A stretch of DNA of 16,013 nucleotides, from contig DAOWFR010000072.1 in the NCBI GenBank assembly GCA_030637925.1, positions 1-16,013 on the forward strand, given 5' to 3'. This DNA comes from Methanobacteriota archaeon (GTDB lineage Archaea > Nanobdellota > Nanobdellia > Woesearchaeales > SM23-78). A model generated the notes under the pieces. That model saw only the letters and a list, made by a program, of their open reading frames with translations. It had not been told where the DNA came from and made no database searches. A program made the position numbers and the translations under genes. Of the stretch, positions 10,878 to 16,013 are shown one piece after another; position 1 is the first letter of the stretch; the number at the start of each line of letters is the position of its first letter.

Positions 10878-12425
10878 TTACCAGCTCAGCATTTCATGAG
10901 CCTTCTTATAATTTTTGTACATTTGGTAAAGCTCACCAGCCACTACTTTTGCAGCATCCTTAGGATTACCCTTGACCTCTTTTTTTCCTCCCTTTATCCT
11001 GGGAGAAGGTGCTACTAATGATATTATTTCCCAGAAGCCCTTGAATATAGATGCAAAAGGGTCTAGAATGCCTAGAGCCATACTCTTTTCAAGCCTCTTT
11101 TTTTTCTTTTTATCAGCAGCCTCTTGTGCTTTTCTCTTTTCCTCAAACTCTTTTTCACCAGCCTCCCATAAGTACTTCTCAAGTTCTTCACCCAGAGCAT
11201 CCATTGCTGCTTTTACACTTTCATCAACCATGCCTAGTAAGAGCATGTCCTCTTCTTTTCTGAAATTCTTATAAGCCTCTATCTGCTCTTTTTTCCAGGC
11301 ATAACCACGAAAAGTAGCTTCTACTCTTCCAACATGGATGGGTCCTCTATGAGCATACTGGTCTTGGTGGAAGCTTAGCTCAGGTCTTGTCCTGTACTTA
11401 AAAGTGGCTATGATACATGGATGATAACCAGTTGTGGTTGGTTTGTAAGCAAGCAGCTCTATCTCTAGCATACTGGTCTCAAAAGCACTTATAATATCAG
11501 GGCTCTCGGTTTGCTCAGGATTCATCTGCATCCTTGCAATATTCCTTAGATAAGGCTTAACCCAGTTCATATACATCTTAATAACATTCCAGTGCTGGCG
11601 CACATATTTAAGAGTAAAAACCCTTCTATTCTCAAGCTCTTTGTCTGTTCTAAGCTTCCAGTTAACAAAAGCATAGAGTTTTCTCCTAAGAACATGCTTC
11701 ACACTCTTGTTGAACTTCATTTCATCAACCTTCTTGTCAATATCCTCTAATTCATAGACATGAGTGTTAAAGAATAAATCAGGTAGAATAGTAAAGCCCA
11801 CCTGCTGTGCTAAGTGATAAATACTTCCTGGCTGTACCTGACCACCCCTGTTCTCCACTAGGTCTGTGTACTCTCCTTTCAGAGCAACATCAGCTGCTTT
11901 TATTTCCCCCCACTTTTTTCTAGGCTCAAGCTTCTCATCAAGAACCCTGAGCTCTCTTACAAGCTGGAATAATTGTTTTATCATCTCAGACATGCCCTTA
12001 AAATACTGGCTGGCCCTGTCTTGTTGTAAGCCCATCCTTGCCTGGGCTGCACCCCAGAAAGCGCTCTGCTCACTCGCACTAAAAATATCCAGCAGCTTCT
12101 CAATATGAGGGAATGAGCTGCTCTCTCTCATATAATTCAAGAGCCAGTAATAAGTCTCTTCTATACTGACCTTTGAGGCTTCTACTATAAGCCTGTACCT
12201 CTTATATGGATCAGGATAACCTGTTGGCATATAACCAGAAAAGGCTGGTTCTCTTTCTGCTTGTATATTAACCTCTTCTGCTTCTTCCATATTAGCATCA
12301 GAAGGGTCTATTGTTCCTTTAACAGCATCATAAGTGCCTTTTTCTGTCTTCTTATACTTAGACCTAGCCCTCTTTTTAATAAAGCCATGCTTTACCAGTA
12401 ATTTACCCCATTCATCAGCCATCAT
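10878..12425 (-). CDS. Large helical protein of unknown function (515 aa)
   Basis: I do not recognise this protein. It is rich in Lys, Glu, Trp, Tyr and Met and appears mostly helical, for example YRLIVEASKVSIEETYYWLL and KYVRQHWNVIKMYMNWVKPY. A more beta-like part lies around residues 330-380 (CIIATFKYRTRPELSFHQDQ, IHVGRVEATFRGYAW). A Lys-rich coiled segment (about 420-445) precedes a hydrophobic stretch ILDPFASIFKGFWEIISLVA (about 453-472) that could touch a membrane or a partner. No signal peptide. It is the first gene of the cluster with the coiled-coil and TIM-barrel proteins. Two successive ATGs (12425 and 12422) are possible starts. A structural or scaffold role is only a guess. Confidence 0.8.
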   Translation of the reverse strand: MMADEWGKLLVKHGFIKKRARSKYKKTEKGTYDAVKGTIDPSDANMEEAEEVNIQAEREPAFSGYMPTGYPDPYKRYRLIVEASKVSIEETYYWLLNYMRESSSFPHIEKLLDIFSASEQSAFWGAAQARMGLQQDRASQYFKGMSEMIKQLFQLVRELRVLDEKLEPRKKWGEIKAADVALKGEYTDLVENRGGQVQPGSIYHLAQQVGFTILPDLFFNTHVYELEDIDKKVDEMKFNKSVKHVLRRKLYAFVNWKLRTDKELENRRVFTLKYVRQHWNVIKMYMNWVKPYLRNIARMQMNPEQTESPDIISAFETSMLEIELLAYKPTTTGYHPCIIATFKYRTRPELSFHQDQYAHRGPIHVGRVEATFRGYAWKKEQIEAYKNFRKEEDMLLLGMVDESVKAAMDALGEELEKYLWEAGEKEFEEKRKAQEAADKKKKKRLEKSMALGILDPFASIFKGFWEIISLVAPSPRIKGGKKEVKGNPKDAAKVVAGELYQMYKNYKKAHEMLSW

Positions 12426-12455
12426 TTTTCTCTTTTCTCATGTTTGATTTTCTCC

Positions 12456-12466
12456 TTTATAAATAT
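12456..12466 (-). promoter_or_regulatory. TATA-like box of the 515-aa/coiled-coil/TIM-barrel cluster
   Basis: ATATTTATAAA on the minus strand, about 36 bases ahead of the first ATG. It is the only suitable promoter-like element ahead of the cluster, whose later genes follow by 22 bases and by a four-base overlap. Confidence 0.5.
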
Positions 12467-12497
12467 TACCTAATATCTATTTAATATATATTAATAA

Positions 12498-14195
12498 TTA
12501 TTTATGGTGCGGATGCCTTTTCTTTCTCTCTTGTAAAGCCTTGATATGACTTATCTTGATTTTAAGCAACTTGTTAAGGTCAGTTGTTAACTCCTCCAGG
12601 ATTAAGCTTATATGCTCTCCTCCTAGGAAGTGAGGCACAACAACATAGTCTGCTCCTCCTTTGTAAAGCTCAAGAGCCTCTTCTGCTTCATAACTTGTAA
12701 CAATAATGGTTGCTTCAGGATTAAACTCTCTTACCTTTTTTATGAGCAACAAGCTATCCTGATGGCTGGGAATTGTGCTTATAACAAGCTCTGCTTCTTC
12801 AAGTCTTAATCTCTTAATAATCTCTGTGTCCCCTATATCTCCATAGATGCAAGGTATCTTTTTTCTTATAAGATGCCTGATAATATCAGGGTCTAAATCA
12901 ATAATAACAACATTCTTCTCCAGCTTTTTCAGCTTTTTCAGTATGCTATAACCAATCCTATCATAGCCTACAAGAATAACCTTATGACGAGCCCCTTCTT
13001 CTAAATAGCTTATTAACTCCTTATTATGCTTGCTTAGTTTATCAAAAAAGATTAGTTTTTTACCAAACCAATGGTAGAGCTTGTCATCAAATTTTATGAA
13101 ATATGCAGTTAAGCCAATAGTAATAATTGCAACAAGTATTGTAAGGCTGAAAATCTCAGAGCTGATATGACCACTGCTAAAACCAAGAGCTACAATAATA
13201 AGGCTGAACTCTGATATCTGGGCCAAGCTAATGCTGGTGAGAAAAGCTGTTCTCTTCTTATACCCAAACAAAGCAAGTAGGAACAAGGTTATGAAAGGAA
13301 GAATGATAAGAGTCAAGCCAAGCATCACACCCAGAGGAAGAATGATTTTGCTTATGCTGACAGGTATTAATTCTAAGCCTATGCTAACAAAGAAGATGAC
13401 TGCAAAGAAATCCTTTATTCCTCTGACCTGGCCTATTATCTCTAGGTTATAAGGAAGACTGCCTAAAAGAAGGCCAGCAATAAAAGCACCTATGATTATG
13501 CTAAAGCCAATATAATTATAGATAATGGCAAAGGCAAACATGGTCGTGATTGAGAGCAGGAATAATAACTCATCGCTCTGAGCAGCAAACTTGAAAACAC
13601 TTGTAAAAATTATTTTTGCAAGAGCCAGACCTATAAAAAAGATGATGAATCCTTTTACAAACATTAGCAAAACAGAGCCAAGCATTGGCTGTCCAATACT
13701 GCTAAGCATGCTCAAAGCAACAATAGCAACAATATCCTGCATTAAGAGCATGCCAATGATTATCCTGCCGTGCAAGGTGTCAAGCTCGTTCTTATCAGAT
13801 AAGAGCTTAATTACCACAATAGTGCTTGAGAACATCAGGATTAATCCTATGTATATGCTTGTAAGATTATCATACTTTAAGATTTTAAAAACAGCATAAC
13901 TAGCACCAAATAACAATCCCATATGTACCAGTGCACCAACAGTAGCAACATTACCAATATCCTTAAGTTTTTTAAGATTTAATTCAAGACCAATACTGAA
14001 TAATAAGAAAGCAATACCTATCTCTGATAAAGAAGCAATAATTGTCTTGTCAGTGATTACTCTAAAAACAGGGCCAAGAATGATTCCCACAATGATATAA
14101 GCAGGTATTAAAGGCTGTTTTAAAACACGAGCAAGATAAGCCCCCATACCAGCGATAATGATAATAATTCCAATATCCAAGAATATGTTCTCCAA
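12498..14195 (-). CDS. CPA2-type cation/proton antiporter with TrkA-N (KTN) domain
   Basis: Membrane protein of 565 aa, the usual size for Kef-like antiporters that exchange K+ or Na+ for protons. Residues 1-365 hold about 12 hydrophobic segments. Family features include LSEIGIAFLLFSIGLELNL, FSSTIVVIKLLSDKNEL and MLLMQDIVAIVAL with the conserved Asp (D154). Residues about 404-530 are a cytosolic nucleotide-binding TrkA-N domain (KVILVGYDRIGYSILKK, VVIIDLDPD, CIYGDIGDTEIIKRL). Its glycine motif is G-Y-D-R-I-G, so the second glycine of GxGxxG is Asp. The start is TTG at 14195, seven bases behind a GAGGTCA site. It is transcribed alone, with two TATA-like boxes upstream. Confidence 0.93.
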   Translation of the reverse strand: MENIFLDIGIIIIIAGMGAYLARVLKQPLIPAYIIVGIILGPVFRVITDKTIIASLSEIGIAFLLFSIGLELNLKKLKDIGNVATVGALVHMGLLFGASYAVFKILKYDNLTSIYIGLILMFSSTIVVIKLLSDKNELDTLHGRIIIGMLLMQDIVAIVALSMLSSIGQPMLGSVLLMFVKGFIIFFIGLALAKIIFTSVFKFAAQSDELLFLLSITTMFAFAIIYNYIGFSIIIGAFIAGLLLGSLPYNLEIIGQVRGIKDFFAVIFFVSIGLELIPVSISKIILPLGVMLGLTLIILPFITLFLLALFGYKKRTAFLTSISLAQISEFSLIIVALGFSSGHISSEIFSLTILVAIITIGLTAYFIKFDDKLYHWFGKKLIFFDKLSKHNKELISYLEEGARHKVILVGYDRIGYSILKKLKKLEKNVVIIDLDPDIIRHLIRKKIPCIYGDIGDTEIIKRLRLEEAELVISTIPSHQDSLLLIKKVREFNPEATIIVTSYEAEEALELYKGGADYVVVPHFLGGEHISLILEELTTDLNKLLKIKISHIKALQERKKRHPHHK

Positions 14196-14218
14196 AGTTA
14201 TGACCTCTTTTTTTAATG

Positions 14219-14229
14219 ATTTATAAACA
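14219..14229 (-). promoter_or_regulatory. Near TATA-like box of the antiporter gene
   Basis: GTTTATAAATC on minus, about 29 bases ahead of the TTG start. It would give an almost leaderless message and would leave out the GAGGTCA site. Confidence 0.4.
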
Positions 14230-14283
14230 TAACCCTTAAAATGTTATTCTTACATCTACTATAAATTAAATTTTTGTGAAAAG

Positions 14284-14294
14284 AGTATATAAAG
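14284..14294 (-). promoter_or_regulatory. Far TATA box of the antiporter gene
   Basis: CTTTATATACT preceded by AAAAA on minus, nearly identical to the box at 3245. It predicts a start near 14262 and a leader of about 65 bases that carries the ribosome binding site. TATATA is palindromic, so transcription on plus into the 3' end of the FttA gene is also conceivable. Confidence 0.5.
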
Positions 14295-14339
14295 TTTTTG
14301 ATGGATTTTACTGAGCTGTTCAAAAAAGAATAAGCTTAT

Positions 14340-16013
14340 TTATTTCAACCTCAACACATCAAGATTCCTTGGTGCTGTTGTCTCTACTCTGGCTGATTTG
14401 TGCAGACTCCTTGCTAAGTCTAAACACTTGCTGCTCTCGCCATGCACAACAATTATTTTTTTAGGCCTTGGGTTGCAGTGATTAACAAAACTAATCAACT
14501 CCCGCCTGTCACTGTGGCCTGTTATTTCAAGCTTCTCAAGCTCCATCTTTATTTGGATTGTCTCAATTTTGGTGCCTTTCTGAAAGTTTATCTCTCTCTC
14601 ACCGCGCTGTATTCTTCTTCCAAGGCTTCCTTCTCCTTGGTAACAAGTAAATATCAATAAGTTCTTAGGGTTCTCTGCAAGCTTCTTAAGGTACTCAACA
14701 CTAGGGCCGCCAACCAGCATACCACTGGTAGCTAGGATTATGCAAGCACTTTTCTCCTCTATTAGCTCCTGCCTTTCTTTTGGGCTTCCAATTCTCTTAA
14801 TATTCTCTCGCAGAAAAGGGTTATTATCTTTGTGAAATATTTGCTGCCTTACAGTATTATTCAAGAACTCAGGGTAGGCTGTGTGTATTGCAGTAACATC
14901 CCATACCATTCCATCAATATAGATTGGGATTTTATCGCTTATCTGTCCCTCGCGTATAAGCTTGTCCAGTAACACAATAATCTCCTGTGCTCTTCCACTA
15001 CCTAGGACTGGCATTAATACTTTTCCTTTCTTTTTAATAGTGTTAATAATGTGCTCGCTGAGCTGTGCATCAGCTTCTCTGCTGGGTGGCAGAATATTGT
15101 CTTTTGCTCCATAAGTAGACTCTATCATCAAAGTCTCTAGCCTTGGGAAATTAGTAGCAGCCAGGCTTAGCATATTAGTTCTAGCATACTTCACGTCTGC
15201 TGTGTACACCATGTTATGCAGGCCATTACCAATGTGTATGTGCACAAGAGAACTTCCAATAATATGACCGGCATTGTACAATGTAATTCTTACATCAGGC
15301 GTGATATCAGTGACTTCCTCATAGTCAAGGCTGATAGTGTGTTTCACCATTTCTTTAATCTCATCACTGGTATAGATTGGTTCTTTTCCCTCATTCCTCT
15401 GAATCTTAACAAGGTCTAACTGCAGCAAGCTCATAACATCCCTTGTGGGTAAGGTGCAGTAAATAGGTCCTCTATAACCAAACTTGAAAAGATATGGGAC
15501 AAGACCTGAGTGGTCAAGATGAGCATGACTTACAATAACAGCATCAAGTTCTTTTATATCAAACTCAGGTGCTTCAAGATATGGGTAGGCTTCTTCTTCA
15601 TTAGCAACATCAATGCCGCAGTCAAGCAACACCCTTGACTCAGGTGTTTGTAAGAAATAACAACTCCTTCCTACCTGTCTTGCTCCTCCTAGCATGCTGA
15701 GCCTTATCCACTCTTCTTTTTTCTCTCTTCTGAGCCAGCCATTATATATTCTCTGGCCTGTCTTGTGCAAGAACTTCCTCCTGTAATCATTGTTCTGGTA
15801 GAGCACAGCCCTAATATTCTCTATTAACTGGCTCCTAATAGCAGGGGTTCTTTTTATCTGAGGCACCCAGAGAGCCTGCTTTTTTATCTCCTGCAAGTGC
15901 TCTCCTTGTTTACCAATAGCCAGGCCAGGCTTCTGAACCTCTATAATCACAATACTTCTCTGAGGGCCAAAGATTACTTGCTCAATACCAGCCTCTTCTG
16001 TTATTATCTTCTT
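14340..16013 (-). CDS. fttA: Transcription termination ribonuclease FttA/aCPSF1 (5' end outside window)
   Basis: KH/beta-CASP/metallo-beta-lactamase ribonuclease that ends transcription in archaea by cutting nascent RNA at U-rich sites. The frame stays open to the right edge; 21 codons before the GTG at 15950 read on as family-like sequence (ITEEAGIEQVIFGPQRS), so the gene is cut by the window. Full-length members are about 630-650 aa and 557 codons are seen, so roughly 80-90 N-terminal residues are missing. Visible features are the KH motif KPGLAIGKQG, LGGARQVGRSCYFL, the zinc motif SHAHLDHSG, TADVKYA, MIESTYG (beta-CASP A), ITGHSDRREL (B) and IIVVHGESS (C). All metal and catalytic residues look intact. 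Confidence 0.95.
   Translation of the reverse strand, partial: KKIITEEAGIEQVIFGPQRSIVIIEVQKPGLAIGKQGEHLQEIKKQALWVPQIKRTPAIRSQLIENIRAVLYQNNDYRRKFLHKTGQRIYNGWLRREKKEEWIRLSMLGGARQVGRSCYFLQTPESRVLLDCGIDVANEEEAYPYLEAPEFDIKELDAVIVSHAHLDHSGLVPYLFKFGYRGPIYCTLPTRDVMSLLQLDLVKIQRNEGKEPIYTSDEIKEMVKHTISLDYEEVTDITPDVRITLYNAGHIIGSSLVHIHIGNGLHNMVYTADVKYARTNMLSLAATNFPRLETLMIESTYGAKDNILPPSREADAQLSEHIINTIKKKGKVLMPVLGSGRAQEIIVLLDKLIREGQISDKIPIYIDGMVWDVTAIHTAYPEFLNNTVRQQIFHKDNNPFLRENIKRIGSPKERQELIEEKSACIILATSGMLVGGPSVEYLKKLAENPKNLLIFTCYQGEGSLGRRIQRGEREINFQKGTKIETIQIKMELEKLEITGHSDRRELISFVNHCNPRPKKIIVVHGESSKCLDLARSLHKSARVETTAPRNLDVLRLK

Noticed and set aside
10479..11018. Ser/Phe-rich plus-strand open frames opposite the coiled-coil gene
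   Set aside because: Reverse readings of Glu/Lys codons in a clear coiled-coil protein; no start signals.
14296..14316. TGATGG/CTGA considered as C/D box guide RNA
   Set aside because: The boxes are only about seven bases apart, with no second pair of boxes and no room for a guide.
14301..14333. Ten-codon plus-strand open frame behind the palindromic TATA box
   Set aside because: It is too close to the TATA box to be transcribed from it and has no other support.
15216..15419. Plus-strand open frame opposite FttA
   Set aside because: Antisense to a highly conserved coding region, with no promoter or ribosome site.

Overview
The window looks like a piece of an archaeal chromosome, most likely from a small-genome DPANN lineage of the Woesearchaeota/Pacearchaeota kind. 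Archaeal marks are ribosomal proteins eS6 and uL16 (L10e), the KH/beta-CASP nuclease FttA/aCPSF1, a JAMM metalloprotease, tRNAs with no encoded CCA, and TATA boxes of the form AAAnCTTTATATA about 27 bases ahead of start codons that lack a ribosome binding site. The DPANN placement is inferred from AT-rich, compact genes, many unrecognised proteins and Lys/Glu-rich tails. It is not proven by any single gene.

Layout: 56-1148 (minus) holds a ribosomal protein pair, uL16 then eS6. At 1206-1294 (plus) is an odd tRNA-Gln sharing a TATA region with uL16. At 1329-2106 (minus) are a small unknown gene and a JAMM protease. At 2193-3234 (plus) are a Nudix hydrolase, a methyltransferase, tRNA-Ala and tRNA-Pro; the methyltransferase stop codon lies inside tRNA-Ala. 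At 3277-5433 (plus) are three separately promoted genes: a short flavin reductase-like protein, an unknown membrane protein and a very acidic Glu/Pro protein. At 5569-7338 (plus) is a run of two secreted Tyr-rich proteins followed by a CYTH-domain protein. Everything from 7344 to the right edge is on the minus strand: a nucleotidyltransferase-HEPN fusion, a three-gene cluster (helical 515-aa protein, coiled-coil protein, very large endonuclease IV-like TIM-barrel protein), a CPA2-type cation/proton antiporter, and FttA, which runs off the right edge.

The most unusual parts are the 8223-12425 gene cluster and the tRNAs. The 666-aa protein appears to keep all nine metal ligands of endonuclease IV but carries roughly 270 extra residues in the middle of the barrel. 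It is translationally coupled to a coiled-coil protein and follows an unrecognised helical protein, with a nucleotidyltransferase-HEPN protein next on the same strand. I know of no described system with this composition. The tRNA-Gln has 16 extra bases in its D-loop and C at position 33. The tRNA-Ala lacks both the D-loop GG and T55.

No CRISPR array, insertion sequence, rRNA or replication origin was seen. No gene-free stretch exceeds 300 bases; the longest are about 145 bases (14196-14339) and 135 bases (5434-5568), and both carry promoter-like or terminator-like signals.
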